A DNA stretch of 64,000 bases from JAWKWH01 sp040830725 (lineage in GTDB: Bacteria > Pseudomonadota > Alphaproteobacteria > Rhizobiales > Rhizobiaceae). Shown one piece after another: positions 33,740 through 43,293 of the stretch (the stretch's first letter is position 1; every line of letters starts with the position of its first letter). The translations under genes and the position numbers were made by a program. The notes under the pieces were generated by a model. It saw only the letters and a list, made by a program, of their open reading frames with translations. It searched no databases and had not been told where the DNA came from. The stretch is taken from positions 1-64,000 of the forward strand of contig JBFOMG010000009.1 of the NCBI GenBank assembly GCA_040830725.1, written 5' to 3'.

Positions 33740-34608
33740 CGCTCGCGCCTCAGTCTGGGGTCGAGCACGTCGCGCAGGCCATCGCCGAGCAGGTTGAGGC
33801 CGAGTACCGTGGCGACAATCGCAAGGCCGGGGAATATTGCCATGTGCGGCGCAACCACCATGCGCACCTGCGCGTCAAACAGCATGCGGCCCCAACTGGG
33901 CATCGGCGGCTGAGCGCCAAGCCCGACATAGGACAGGCCCGCTTCGGCCAGGATGCCGAGTGCGAACTGGATCGTGCCCTGGACCAGCAGCACGCTGGCG
34001 ATGTTCGGCAAAATATGTTCGACGGTGATCTGGGCGGCGTTCTTGCCGCAAGCGCGGGCAGACAGAATGAATTCCCGCGGCCAGATGGAGAGTGCGGCGC
34101 CGCGGGCGACGCGAGCAAAGACCGGAATGTTGAAGATGCCGATGGCGATGATGGCATTGATGGCGCCGGGGCCGAAGATTGCCGTGATCATCACCGCCGA
34201 AAGCAGGGCCGGGAAGGCAAAGACGACATCGTTGAAGCGCATCAGGGCTTCGTCGACCCAGCCGCGCCGCGCTGCGGCCCAGCAGCCCAGCGGAACGCCG
34301 ATCCCCATGCCGATGCCGACTGCGACCAGTGCAACGGCAATTGAATTGCGCGCACCGACCATGATCATCGACAGGATGTCACGGCCAAAATGGTCGGTGC
34401 CGAGGAGGTGATCCATAGACGGGGTCTTCAGCCGATTTTCAACCGGAAGGTCGGTGACCGCATAGGGTGTCCAGACAAACGAAATCAGCGCGGCTGCGGC
34501 AACGATCAGCGTGACAATGAGGCCGATCAGGAATGAACGGTTTGCAAGCGCCTTGCGGACGAAATGGCCCAATGTTTCGTGTTCAAATGTTTCTGCCTGG
34601 TCGGTCAT
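33736..34608 (-). CDS. Oligopeptide-type ABC transporter permease (DppC/YejE type)
   Basis: 290 aa from the ATG at 34608 (ATGA overlap with the upstream permease). Longer frames overlap that gene and are rejected. N-terminal OppC-like region with HLLGTDHFGRDILSMIMVGAR, the classic DppC motif, then five to six membrane segments. The cytoplasmic EAA loop is SARACGKNAAQITVEHILPN, before a final segment ending DVLDPRLRRE. Forms the channel with the DppB-type partner. Confidence 0.92.
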   Translation of the reverse strand: MTDQAETFEHETLGHFVRKALANRSFLIGLIVTLIVAAAALISFVWTPYAVTDLPVENRLKTPSMDHLLGTDHFGRDILSMIMVGARNSIAVALVAVGIGMGIGVPLGCWAAARRGWVDEALMRFNDVVFAFPALLSAVMITAIFGPGAINAIIAIGIFNIPVFARVARGAALSIWPREFILSARACGKNAAQITVEHILPNIASVLLVQGTIQFALGILAEAGLSYVGLGAQPPMPSWGRMLFDAQVRMVVAPHMAIFPGLAIVATVLGLNLLGDGLRDVLDPRLRRER

Positions 34609-35552
34609 CAGCGGATCCTCAGACGCGGATCGACAATCGCATAGGAAAGATCGACGAGCAGATTGACGATGATCACCGTCGCCACCAGCAGCATGACGAC
34701 GCTTTCGACGACGATCAGGTCGCGCTGGGTGATTGCCTGAAACACCAGCCGGCCAAGGCCCGGCAGGTAGAACACGTTCTCGATGATGATCGTTCCGGCA
34801 ACAAGGAAGGCGAATTGCAGGCCGAGGATGGTCAACACCGGTATCAGCGCATTGCGCAACGCGTGGCGCCACAAAACACGGTTGCGCGGCAGGCCCTTGG
34901 CGCGGGCAGTGCGGATATAGTCTTCGCCAAGCACTTCGATCAGTGCTGAGCGGGTGACGCGGGCCAGAATGGCAGCCTGGGGCAGGGCAAGTGCGATTGC
35001 CGGCAGGATGAGTGCCTTGATGGCAGGCCAGATCCCCGCCGACCAGCCGGGAAATCCACCCGCCGGGACCAGCCTGAGGCCGACGGCGAACACATAAACC
35101 AAGAGCAGCGCAAACCAGAAATTGGGGATGGCAACGCCGATTTGCGCCGTGCCCATGGCGATTGTGTCGGGAGCGCGGCCGCGCCGGGCGGCCGAATAGA
35201 TGCCAACCGGAATGGCGACCGCGGTCGACAGGAAAAGGGCGATGATGGCCAGCGGCAGCGATACGACGACACGCTCGCCGATCAGCTCAATCACCGGAAC
35301 AGAGTAGGTGTAGGACTGGCCGAAGTCGCCTGCCAGCATGCCGAGCATCCAGTCGGCATAGCGCACGAGCACCGGCTGATTGAGGCCCATTTGTTCGCGA
35401 AGCGCGGCAAGTGTCTCGTCAGTGGCATTGATGCCCAGCATCAACTGCGCCGGGTCGCCGGGGACCAGTTCGAGAACAGCAAAAACGACAATCGAGGCGG
35501 CAAACAGCGTCAGGATGCCAACGCCCAATCGCCTGATAATATATGCCGCCAT
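34608..35552 (-). CDS. Oligopeptide-type ABC transporter permease (DppB/YejB type)
   Basis: 314 aa. N terminus MAAYIIRRLGVGILTLFAASIVVF is typical of DppB permeases. LVPGDPAQLMLG and LRERMGL-like REQMGLNQPVLVRY form the conserved periplasmic stretch. The EAA-type loop is TARAKGLPRNRVLWRHALRNALIPV, and the end YAIVDPRLRIR matches the family. Located 68 bp after the binding-protein gene, a gap filled by a hairpin, and overlapping the next permease by one base of its stop. Confidence 0.93.
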   Translation of the reverse strand: MAAYIIRRLGVGILTLFAASIVVFAVLELVPGDPAQLMLGINATDETLAALREQMGLNQPVLVRYADWMLGMLAGDFGQSYTYSVPVIELIGERVVVSLPLAIIALFLSTAVAIPVGIYSAARRGRAPDTIAMGTAQIGVAIPNFWFALLLVYVFAVGLRLVPAGGFPGWSAGIWPAIKALILPAIALALPQAAILARVTRSALIEVLGEDYIRTARAKGLPRNRVLWRHALRNALIPVLTILGLQFAFLVAGTIIIENVFYLPGLGRLVFQAITQRDLIVVESVVMLLVATVIIVNLLVDLSYAIVDPRLRIR

Positions 35553-35574
35553 CTTGCTTTTCGGAGTGTTGAAA

Positions 35575-35606
35575 GAAAGCCCGGACGCTGTTCGATCCGG
35601 GCTTTC
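35575..35606 (-). terminator. Intercistronic hairpin between binding protein and permease genes
   Basis: Perfect 11-bp stem (GAAAGCCCGGA / TCCGGGCTTTC) with a 10-nt loop; on the minus strand TTTCAAC follows. No long T-run, so it is more likely an mRNA-stabilising or partial-termination hairpin. Confidence 0.6.
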
Positions 35607-35620
35607 TGGTTATCCGTGGA

Positions 35621-37099
35621 TCAGTCGGTCCACTTCACGCCGGTAAGGTCGTTTGCCTGTACCGGTGAGTTGTGCCACAGACCTTCGATCTTGGCGTCCC
35701 AGACGCCGATCTTCGGCAGCTGGTACATGAAACCGTTTACGGCGTCATTTGCCAAAATGGTTTGCGCCTTGCCGAACAATTCCTTGCGCTTGGCGGGATC
35801 GGCGGTCACATCCAGTTCGGCGATCACGGCATCAAAGTCCGCATTGTCGTACTGGAAGTAGTAGTCTTTGCGCGCATAGATGCCGATGTCGTTGGGCTCG
35901 GTGTGCGAGACGATGGTCAGATCGTAGTCCTTGGCCTTGAACACCTGTTCCAGCCACTGCGCCCATTCGACCGGAATGATCTCCAGGTCAATCCCGACCT
36001 CGCGCAACTGGGCGGCGACAACCTGCCCGCCTTCGCGGGCATAGCCGGGGGGCGGCAATTTGAGCGTCGCCTTAATGCCATCTGCAAATCCGGCTTCAGC
36101 CAGCAGTGCCTTGGCCTTTTCCGGATCGTACGAATAAGTGCCGACCAAATCGACATAGGCTTCATTGGCTGGTGAGAAATGCGATCCAATCGGTGTGCCG
36201 TAGCCCGAACCGTTGCCCTGAATGAGCGCTTCGCGGTTCAACGCGTGGGCAATCGCCTGACGAACCTTCAGATTGTCAAATGGCGGTTGCTTGTTGTTCG
36301 TCGACAGGATCGTTTCACCTTCTGTCGCGCCGATGACCACCTCAAAGCGCGGATCGGCCTGAATTTGTGGCAACGCATCACCTGCCGGCATGTTGGCGAA
36401 GGCGTGTACGTCGCCTGACAGCAGTGCCGGTACGGCCGCGGCGGCATCAGGAATGATACGGAATGTTGCCTTGTCGAGCGCGACAGCATCACCCCAGTAA
36501 TCCGGGTTCTTCACGATCGTGATCGATGAACCCTTGGCCCAGTTGTCGAACTTGAACGGACCGGTGCCGACGGGATTGGCCTTGTTGTTGTCCGCCGATT
36601 CGGGCGCGACGATCACCGCGTCACCCCAACCCATATTATAAAGGAAGGAGCCCTGCGGTTGTTTCAGTGTAACCGTGACGGTGCCGTCGCCGGCTTCCAC
36701 ATTGTCAATCTGCGCAAACAGTGGCTTCTGTGCGTTGGTGGAATCTTCGGCGCGGGCACGGTCGAGCGAGAATTTCACGTCACCGGCATCAAGATCGGTT
36801 CCGTCGTGGAACTTGGCGCCCGAGCGCAGTTTGAACGTGTAAACCTTGCCGTCATCGGAAACGGTCCAGCTTTCTGCCAATGCCGGCTGCACGGAACCGT
36901 CCGGACCAATTCTGGTCAAACCTTCAAAGACATTGGCGTAGACGATTTCGTCGATCGCGGCGGCAGCACCGGCTGTCGGATCGAGATGCGGTGGCTCCAA
37001 TACGACGCCCATTACGAGGTCGGTTCGGGCTGCAAGGGCTGACGTGCTCGTGGCAAGCACGAAAACAGAGGCGGCGATGATGGAATTCATGGTTCTCAT
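35621..37099 (-). CDS. Oligopeptide-type ABC transporter periplasmic substrate-binding protein
   Basis: 492 aa from the ATG at 37099 (GGGAGAG 4 nt upstream). Signal peptide about 1-27 (MRTMNSIIAASVFVLATSTSALA). SBP_bac_5 family: PPHLDPTAGAAAAIDEIVYANVFEGLTR, ESWTVSDDGKVYTFKLRSGAKFHDGT (the strongest family signature), NPVGTGPFKFDNWAKGSSI and VRQAIAHALNREALI. Recruits peptides, opines or similar solutes. First gene of the operon. A divergent small membrane-protein gene lies upstream, and the next transcription unit is an M20 deacylase that might act on the imported compound. Confidence 0.93.
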   Translation of the reverse strand: MRTMNSIIAASVFVLATSTSALAARTDLVMGVVLEPPHLDPTAGAAAAIDEIVYANVFEGLTRIGPDGSVQPALAESWTVSDDGKVYTFKLRSGAKFHDGTDLDAGDVKFSLDRARAEDSTNAQKPLFAQIDNVEAGDGTVTVTLKQPQGSFLYNMGWGDAVIVAPESADNNKANPVGTGPFKFDNWAKGSSITIVKNPDYWGDAVALDKATFRIIPDAAAAVPALLSGDVHAFANMPAGDALPQIQADPRFEVVIGATEGETILSTNNKQPPFDNLKVRQAIAHALNREALIQGNGSGYGTPIGSHFSPANEAYVDLVGTYSYDPEKAKALLAEAGFADGIKATLKLPPPGYAREGGQVVAAQLREVGIDLEIIPVEWAQWLEQVFKAKDYDLTIVSHTEPNDIGIYARKDYYFQYDNADFDAVIAELDVTADPAKRKELFGKAQTILANDAVNGFMYQLPKIGVWDAKIEGLWHNSPVQANDLTGVKWTD

Positions 37100-37292
37100 G
37101 TAACTCTCCCGAGACAAAAACGGCGCCGGTGTTGATCACCGGTCTGACGTAAGTGAGTAAATCAGGATATTTTGCCAATGTCAGCACACGAACAAAAATA
37201 TTGTGAGTGCGAGGCGAAGCAGGCGATGGCGCTATGGAAACGCAACCCCCGATTTTGTAGGATATCGGCGGACACAATGAGGGGGTAATCCA

Positions 37293-37661
37293 ATGTTCGA
37301 AAACTATTTTCAGCTCGGACCGTGGCTGGGGATCATTTTTGGCGGCGTCATCGGATGTCTGGTCGTCGGCTTCATAGCCATGTCGCAAGGGGCGAAGTTT
37401 TCCGATCTGGCCGGTCATCCCGGAAAACAGTTGTGGTCAGTGATCTTCGCCATCCCGATCCCGTTCATTTTGCAGTTGGTTGGCAGCATGGTGCCGGGGT
37501 TGATCGTGGCGCTGATCTGGCTCACAGCGGCTCCGATTGTCGGATTGAAAACGGTTTTCAAACCGGCCATGAAACTGGGCATGCCGCAATTGATCCTCGG
37601 CAATGGCATCTATGCCGTGGTCACCCTGATCGTGTTCATGATCTTCGTCGCTATTGTCTGA
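37293..37661 (+). CDS. Hypothetical small membrane protein
   Basis: 122 aa with three to four hydrophobic segments (about 10-30, 48-80 and 98-122) and a short polar loop SQGAKFSDLAGHPGKQ. The ATG follows GAGGGGGTAATCC. I recognise no family. The stop lies inside the end of the convergent deacylase gene (11-bp overlap). A small inner-membrane protein of unknown role. Confidence 0.7.
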   Translation: MFENYFQLGPWLGIIFGGVIGCLVVGFIAMSQGAKFSDLAGHPGKQLWSVIFAIPIPFILQLVGSMVPGLIVALIWLTAAPIVGLKTVFKPAMKLGMPQLILGNGIYAVVTLIVFMIFVAIV

Positions 37662-38919
37662 ACAATAACGCCTTCAGTCCGAACGCCAACACCTTGGCGG
37701 ATTCCACCATGTCATCGATACCGACCCATTCGTCGGGACGGTGTGCCAGGTCAAGAATACCCGGACCATAAGCGATGCAGTCATGCAGATGGCCCAGCCG
37801 CGCAATGTGTTTCTGGTCGTAGGATCCCGGCGAAATGACATAGTCAGGATCCTTGCCGAATACCTGCCTGATCCCGTCGGCGACTGCGCTCACGACCGGG
37901 GCATCCCGGTCGGTCATGGTGGGAATGATCTCCATGATATCTCGAACCGAGTAGTCGAATTTCGGCCGCTCACGCTTCAAACGTTCAAGAATTGCGACGA
38001 CCTCGCCTTTGACGTCGTCCAGTTGTTCTTCGAGCAGAAACCGGCGGTCGATGGTCATCTTGCATGAATCGGGGACGTTGGGCGCGGGAAGTCCGGTGTA
38101 ATCATCGGTCTCACCGCCATGAATGGCGTTGATGTTCATTGTCGAACGGCGTGCACCTTCGGGAACGACCGGCATCTTGGTCTGCTTGCGGTCGAGTGCC
38201 GGATAGAGTTCGTCCTCAAATGCCTGCAGCACCGCTCCCATATGGCGGACGGCGCAGTCGCCGAGGAATGGCATCGAACCGTGCGCCTGCGAGCCTTTTG
38301 TTTCGATTTCCGCCCACCAGGCACCGCGATGGCCGAGGCAAATACGGTCCTTGTTGAGCGGTTCGGGGATGATGACGTGGTCGACCCTGGGTTTGGAGAA
38401 ATAGCCCTGTTTTGCCAGGTGTGCGACGCCGCCGAAACCGCCGGATTCCTCATCGACGGTGCCGGAAATCTCGATTGCGCCGGGATAATCCGGAAAAACA
38501 GCCAAAAACGCTTCTGCGGCAATCACCGACGCAGCCAGCCCACCTTTCATGTCGCAAGCGCCGCGACCGAAAACCTTGCCGTCGCGAACCACGCCTTCGA
38601 ACGGGTCAAGTGTCCAGCCGTCGCCGGCGACCACCACATCAATGTGCGAATTGAAATGAACGGTCGGACCGGGCGACCGGCCCTCGCGGCGGCAGATGAC
38701 ATTGGTCCGCGGATATTTGTCGGTGTCGCCGGGTGTACCTTCACCGCGGATCATCAGGCATTCGAATCCGCTCCTTTGCATCCTGCGGCCGAGATATTCG
38801 GCGCAGGGTGTGTAGGCTTCGCCGGGTGGGTTGATAGTCTGATAGCGGATCAGATCGACCGTCAACTCGATCAAATCCGAACGCCGTTCATCGACAGCTT
38901 TTGCTATTTTCTCGTCCAT
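37651..38919 (-). CDS. M20-family ArgE/DapE-type deacylase
   Basis: 422 aa from the ATG at 38919. A TTG start at 38955 would add 12 residues. Zinc-dependent amidohydrolase: FNSHIDVV (first His/Asp, about 92-98), FGRGACDMKGGLAA (bridging Asp), GTVDEESGGFGG (catalytic Glu and metal Glu), PEPLNKDRICLGHRG and, near the C terminus, SPGSYDQKH (last His ligand). Acts on N-acyl amino acids, N-succinyl-diaminopimelate or similar; the sequence does not decide. Closeness to the oligopeptide-type importer hints at a catabolic role for an imported acyl-amino acid; that is inference. Confidence 0.88.
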   Translation of the reverse strand: MDEKIAKAVDERRSDLIELTVDLIRYQTINPPGEAYTPCAEYLGRRMQRSGFECLMIRGEGTPGDTDKYPRTNVICRREGRSPGPTVHFNSHIDVVVAGDGWTLDPFEGVVRDGKVFGRGACDMKGGLAASVIAAEAFLAVFPDYPGAIEISGTVDEESGGFGGVAHLAKQGYFSKPRVDHVIIPEPLNKDRICLGHRGAWWAEIETKGSQAHGSMPFLGDCAVRHMGAVLQAFEDELYPALDRKQTKMPVVPEGARRSTMNINAIHGGETDDYTGLPAPNVPDSCKMTIDRRFLLEEQLDDVKGEVVAILERLKRERPKFDYSVRDIMEIIPTMTDRDAPVVSAVADGIRQVFGKDPDYVISPGSYDQKHIARLGHLHDCIAYGPGILDLAHRPDEWVGIDDMVESAKVLAFGLKALLFRQ

Positions 38920-39108
38920 CAAGCCGATATGACCTGTGGCAGCAATATTTTGCAAGTGCGCTATTGCTTGTTAAGCAAATCACGTAATTGTTTGATCCGC
39001 ATACCTGCTAACTGGTGATTTTTGCTCGGTTTTGTGCGAAAGTGCACCGTCAGGCAAATGATGTTGCAGTACATTTAGTAAGGGGCGTTTTAACCAGGGG
39101 TTTGTGTA

Positions 39109-39540
39109 ATGCGTAATTTTCTATTGATGATGGCCGCGTCACTGGCTGTCATTTTGGGAGCTTCAACGACAGCGATGGCTGCCAGTCTGGTGGCACATGT
39201 CGATATCTCGGCGCAGACGATGACGGTGAAGAAATATGGCCGTGTCGTTCATCGATGGAAAGTATCGACAGCGCGCCGCGGCTACGTGACACCGCGGGGT
39301 ACGTGGCGTCCGACCCGGATGCACACAATGTGGCACTCGCGCAAATATGACATGTCGCCAATGCCGCACTCGATATTCTACTACAAGGGCTATGCCATTC
39401 ACGGCACCAATGCGATCAGCCGTCTTGGCCGCCCGGCTTCACACGGATGCGTTCGCTTGCATCCGGCGAATGCGAGAAAGCTGTTTTCAATGGTCAAGCA
39501 GGTCGGTCCCGGCAATGTCCGGATTGTTGTGACCAACTGA
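39109..39540 (+). CDS. L,D-transpeptidase (YkuD family), small
   Basis: 143 aa. Signal peptide at residues 1-24 (cleavage near TAMAAS). The remainder is a YkuD domain: AHVDISAQTMTVKKYGRVVHRWKVSTARRG at the start, and the catalytic IHGTNAISRLGRPASHGCVRLHPANA with the His and nucleophile Cys. Forms 3-3 cross-links in peptidoglycan or anchors proteins to it, in the periplasm. No additional PG-binding domain. A strong terminator follows. Confidence 0.9.
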   Translation: MRNFLLMMAASLAVILGASTTAMAASLVAHVDISAQTMTVKKYGRVVHRWKVSTARRGYVTPRGTWRPTRMHTMWHSRKYDMSPMPHSIFYYKGYAIHGTNAISRLGRPASHGCVRLHPANARKLFSMVKQVGPGNVRIVVTN

Positions 39541-39561
39541 TTTCAGCAAAAACTGATCTCC

Positions 39562-39597
39562 GAAAAACCGTGTGGTTCCTGCCCACACGGTTTTTTT
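39562..39597 (+). terminator. Rho-independent terminator after the small L,D-transpeptidase gene
   Basis: Stem AACCGTGTGG / CCACACGGTT with a 7-nt loop and a run of seven T. Strong factor-independent terminator between this gene and the soe operon. Confidence 0.9.
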
Positions 39598-39672
39598 GTG
39601 CGTGGACCAACCGACGGCATTTTCATCTGCTTGAGTCTTATATAAGACTGCCGCGCACAGAAGGGTGTTCGC

Positions 39673-42525
39673 ATGAATGCAGAACCGCAAATCGACCTGT
39701 CGCAGGCCGCCTCAGATGAGGTCAAAAAGACCACATGCTACATGTGCGCCTGCCGCTGCGGCATCAATGTGCATCTGAAAAATACACCCGACGGCAAGCA
39801 GAAAATCCGATACATCGAAGGCAATCGCGACCATCCGGTCAATCGCGGTGTGCTTTGTGCGAAAGGTTCTGCCGGGATCATGCAGCACTACGCTCCGGCA
39901 AGGCTGAAAGCGCCGATGTTGAGAACCGGTCCGCGCGGTTCCGGAGAATTCAAGGAGATTTCCTGGGATGAAGCGCTGGCACTGGCCACCGAATGGCTCG
40001 GCAAGGTGCGCGATGACGACCCGCGAAAGCTGGCATTTTTTACCGGGCGCGACCAGTCGCAGTCGCTGACAGGTTATTGGGCACAGCAGTTCGGCACGCC
40101 GAACTATGCCGCCCATGGCGGTTTTTGCTCGGTCAATATGGCGGCCGCCGGCATCATGACCATTGGCGGTGCGTTTTGGGAGTTTGGCGCGCCGGATTGG
40201 GAACGGACAAAGCTGTTCATCCTGTTCGGAGTGGCGGAAGATCACGATTCCAATCCGCTGAAGCTCGGTATCTCGAAGGTCAAGGAGAACGGCGCCCGCT
40301 TCGTGTCGGTCAATCCTGTTCGCACGGGTTATTCGGCAGTTGCGGACAACTGGATCGGGGTCAGGCCAGGTACCGATGGCTTGCTGATCCTGTCGCTCAT
40401 TCATGAGCTTTTGAAAGCCCGCAAAATCGACGTTGATTACCTGTCCCGGTACACCAATGCGGCATGGCTGGTCATTGACGCCCCCGGCACAGCCGATCAC
40501 GGCCTGTTTGCCCGGAACGGTGATGGCAAGGCGCTGGTGTTTGACCGGGTGACCGAGACGGTCGTAACCGCCGAAACCAAAGGTGTTCAGGGCGCTTTTG
40601 GCGGAAGCTGCAAGCTGGACGACGGCCGGAAGGTTGTTCCGTCATTCAGCCTGCTGGCAGAGAAATATCTCGACGAGAAATATGCGCCGGAGACTGTTGC
40701 GGCCCAGTGCGGAGTATCGGCCGAAACAATCCGCGGTCTGGCAGCCGAGATTGCGCGGGTCGCATTCGATGAAGAAATTTTCATCGAGCAGCCGTGGTTC
40801 GACATGCACGGCGTCAAGCATGACGGTTATCGGGGCAGACCGGTTTCGTTTCATGCCATGCGGGGCATCTCGGCCCATTCCAATGGCTTTCAGACCTGCC
40901 GCGCGCTTCACCTGTTGCAGGTGCTCATCGGTGCAATCGATTGTCCGGGCGGATTTCGCTATGAGCCGCCTTATCCGAAACCGGTTGATTCACACCCCAG
41001 ACCGCATGGGCGCGCCGAACATGTCAATGCCGGTGAGCCGCTGGCGGGGCCGCATCTTGGGTTTCCGCTGGGGCCTGAGGACATGCTGATTGATGCCGAA
41101 GGACAGCCCTGCCGGCTGGACAAGGCGTTTTCCTGGGATTCACCGCTTTCGGCGCACGGGCTGATGCACATGGCAATCCCCAATGCGCATGCGGGTGATC
41201 CGTATCCGGTCGACGTGATGTTTCTTTACATGGCCAATATGGCCTGGAACTCGTCGATGAATACCGCCGGCGTGGTGAAGATGCTGGAAGACAAGGACGA
41301 AGCGACGGGCGAATACAAGATCCCGAAGATCATCTATTCCGACGCCTACTGGTCAGAAACCGTATCCTATGCCGATCTTGTCCTGCCGGACACGACTTAC
41401 CTGGAGCGGTATGACTGTATTTCGCTGCTCGACAGGCCAATTGCCGAGCCGGATTGTGTCAACGACGCCATCCGGTGGCCGGTGATAGAACCGGACCGTG
41501 ACGTGCGGGGATTTCAGTCAGTGATCCTCGACCTTGGTGCGCGGCTGAAGCTGCCGGGTTTTGTCGATGGAGAAGGCAAGGCTCTTTATTCCGACTATGC
41601 CGATTACATTGTCCGGCATGAGCGGCGGCCGGGCATCGGCCCGCTGGCCGGTTTCCGTGGCCCTGAGGGTACGAAGCTTGGCCGCGGAGAACCGAATCCT
41701 GACCAGCTTGAACGCTACAAACAAAATGGCGCGTTCAATTCCACCCATATTCCGATGGAGGCGCAGTTTTTCAAACACGCCAATGCCGCCTATCAGGAAT
41801 TCGGCATCCGCATGGGTTTCTTTGACAAGCCCGCGCCGGTGACTTTCCAGCTTTACAATGAGACGCTGCAAAAATTCAGGCTTTCTGCCGAAGGGATGCG
41901 CAAACCACAGGCGCCGGAGACGCACCGCGAGCAGATATTGACGGCATTTCATCCGCTGCCGGAGTGGTATCAGCCATTCGAGGAAGCAGCGGTCGACCGC
42001 GAAGCCTATCCCTATCATGCCATTACCCAGCGGCCGGCGGCGATGTATCACTCTTGGGGTTCGATGAATGCCTGGCTTCGTCAAATCCACACGAAGAACG
42101 TTCTCTATGTACCTGGAAAGATTTGTGATTCGGTTGGTCTTGAAACTGGAAACTGGGCCTGGGTTACGTCAGCTCATGGCCGCATCAAGGTCGAAATCGC
42201 CCGTTCTGAGGCGGTCAATGAAGACACGATGTGGACCTGGAACGCGATCGGCAAACGCGCCGGCGCCTGGGCGCTTGATGCAGATGCACCGGAAGCAGAG
42301 AAGGGCTTTTTGCTCAACCATCTCATCAACGAACTTTTGCCACCGAAGGGCGACGGTATGCGCTGGTCGAACTCAGATCCGATAACCGGGCAGGCGGCCT
42401 GGTACGATCTGCGTGTCAATATCGAAAAAGCGGAACCGGGAGCGCAAAGCGAACCGCACCTGCCACGAACAGCCAAGTCAGTCGATGGCGTCGATGAACT
42501 GCGTTACGGGCAGGAGTGGGATTGA
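39673..42525 (+). CDS. soeA: Cytoplasmic sulfite:quinone oxidoreductase, molybdopterin subunit (SoeA-like)
   Basis: 950-aa molybdo-bis(pyranopterin) protein of the DMSO-reductase superfamily. A [4Fe-4S] site is formed by Cys22, Cys25, Cys29 and Cys62 (CYMCACRCG and VLCAKG). NYAAHGGFCSVNMAAAG places Cys152 where polysulfide/thiosulfate reductases have their Mo-ligating Cys; DMSO reductases have Ser there. No Tat signal, so the subunit stays in the cytoplasm, as for SoeA and unlike DmsA. With the FeS and membrane subunits downstream this fits SoeABC, which oxidises sulfite to sulfate with quinone. A polysulfide-reductase-like enzyme is the main alternative; DmsABC is less likely. Confidence 0.8.
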   Translation: MNAEPQIDLSQAASDEVKKTTCYMCACRCGINVHLKNTPDGKQKIRYIEGNRDHPVNRGVLCAKGSAGIMQHYAPARLKAPMLRTGPRGSGEFKEISWDEALALATEWLGKVRDDDPRKLAFFTGRDQSQSLTGYWAQQFGTPNYAAHGGFCSVNMAAAGIMTIGGAFWEFGAPDWERTKLFILFGVAEDHDSNPLKLGISKVKENGARFVSVNPVRTGYSAVADNWIGVRPGTDGLLILSLIHELLKARKIDVDYLSRYTNAAWLVIDAPGTADHGLFARNGDGKALVFDRVTETVVTAETKGVQGAFGGSCKLDDGRKVVPSFSLLAEKYLDEKYAPETVAAQCGVSAETIRGLAAEIARVAFDEEIFIEQPWFDMHGVKHDGYRGRPVSFHAMRGISAHSNGFQTCRALHLLQVLIGAIDCPGGFRYEPPYPKPVDSHPRPHGRAEHVNAGEPLAGPHLGFPLGPEDMLIDAEGQPCRLDKAFSWDSPLSAHGLMHMAIPNAHAGDPYPVDVMFLYMANMAWNSSMNTAGVVKMLEDKDEATGEYKIPKIIYSDAYWSETVSYADLVLPDTTYLERYDCISLLDRPIAEPDCVNDAIRWPVIEPDRDVRGFQSVILDLGARLKLPGFVDGEGKALYSDYADYIVRHERRPGIGPLAGFRGPEGTKLGRGEPNPDQLERYKQNGAFNSTHIPMEAQFFKHANAAYQEFGIRMGFFDKPAPVTFQLYNETLQKFRLSAEGMRKPQAPETHREQILTAFHPLPEWYQPFEEAAVDREAYPYHAITQRPAAMYHSWGSMNAWLRQIHTKNVLYVPGKICDSVGLETGNWAWVTSAHGRIKVEIARSEAVNEDTMWTWNAIGKRAGAWALDADAPEAEKGFLLNHLINELLPPKGDGMRWSNSDPITGQAAWYDLRVNIEKAEPGAQSEPHLPRTAKSVDGVDELRYGQEWD

Positions 42526-43289
42526 TGACGAGCCTGCCGAAGCCCTCTTCATCCGCCAAGCTCGGGCTTGTCATCGACCTGGACATCTGCGTCGGCTGCC
42601 ATGCATGTGTCGTCAACTGCAAGGAGTGGAACACCGGCGGCTATGGCAACGCGCTTTCTGATCAGGATCCATATGGCGCCGACGTGTCGGGCGCCTGGCT
42701 GAACCGTATTCACACATTTGAAGTGGTGCCCGAAGGCGGCGAAATCATAGGTGAAGAGGGCGATGCCCGTGTGGTGCATTTCCCAAAATCGTGCCTGCAT
42801 TGCGAGGATGCTCCCTGTGTGACCGTGTGTCCGACTGGCGCGTCTTACAAACGGGCGGAAGACGGGATTGTGCTGGTCGATGAAGACAAATGCATCGGCT
42901 GCGGGCTGTGTGCCTGGTCGTGCCCCTATGGCGCTCGCGAGATGGATGTCGCCGCCGGCGTGATGAAGAAATGCACGCTCTGCATCGACCGTATTTACAA
43001 TGACACGTTCGAAGAGGTCGACCGCGTCCCGGCATGTGTACGCACCTGCCCGGCAAAAGCCCGTCATTTCGGTGATTTGGGTGATCCTGAATCCGACCTG
43101 TCGAAATTGGTCGCCGAGCGCGGCGGAGTGGATTTGATGCCGGAGCAGGGCACGCGCCCGGTCAACAAGTATCTTCCGCCCAGACCGCGAAGCACACTGG
43201 CCTCGAAAGCCGGTGCACTGACAGCCGAAAACACCGATGGCGCCAGCGGCTTTTTTTCCTGGCTCGACGGGATGCTGGAAAGACTCTGA
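42525..43289 (+). CDS. soeB: Sulfite:quinone oxidoreductase iron-sulfur subunit (SoeB-like)
   Basis: 254 aa with four [4Fe-4S] motifs in the DmsB/NrfC/PsrB pattern: CVGCHACVVNC (about 22-32), CLHCEDAPCVTVCP (about 91-104), CIGCGLCAWSCPYG (about 124-137) and CTLCIDRIYND...CVRTCP. Relays electrons from the Mo subunit to the membrane subunit on the cytoplasmic face. The start ATG at 42525 shares its A with the stop of the Mo-subunit gene (TGATG) and has AGGAG 9 nt upstream. Confidence 0.85.
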   Translation: MTSLPKPSSSAKLGLVIDLDICVGCHACVVNCKEWNTGGYGNALSDQDPYGADVSGAWLNRIHTFEVVPEGGEIIGEEGDARVVHFPKSCLHCEDAPCVTVCPTGASYKRAEDGIVLVDEDKCIGCGLCAWSCPYGAREMDVAAGVMKKCTLCIDRIYNDTFEEVDRVPACVRTCPAKARHFGDLGDPESDLSKLVAERGGVDLMPEQGTRPVNKYLPPRPRSTLASKAGALTAENTDGASGFFSWLDGMLERL

Positions 43290-43293
43290 GTAA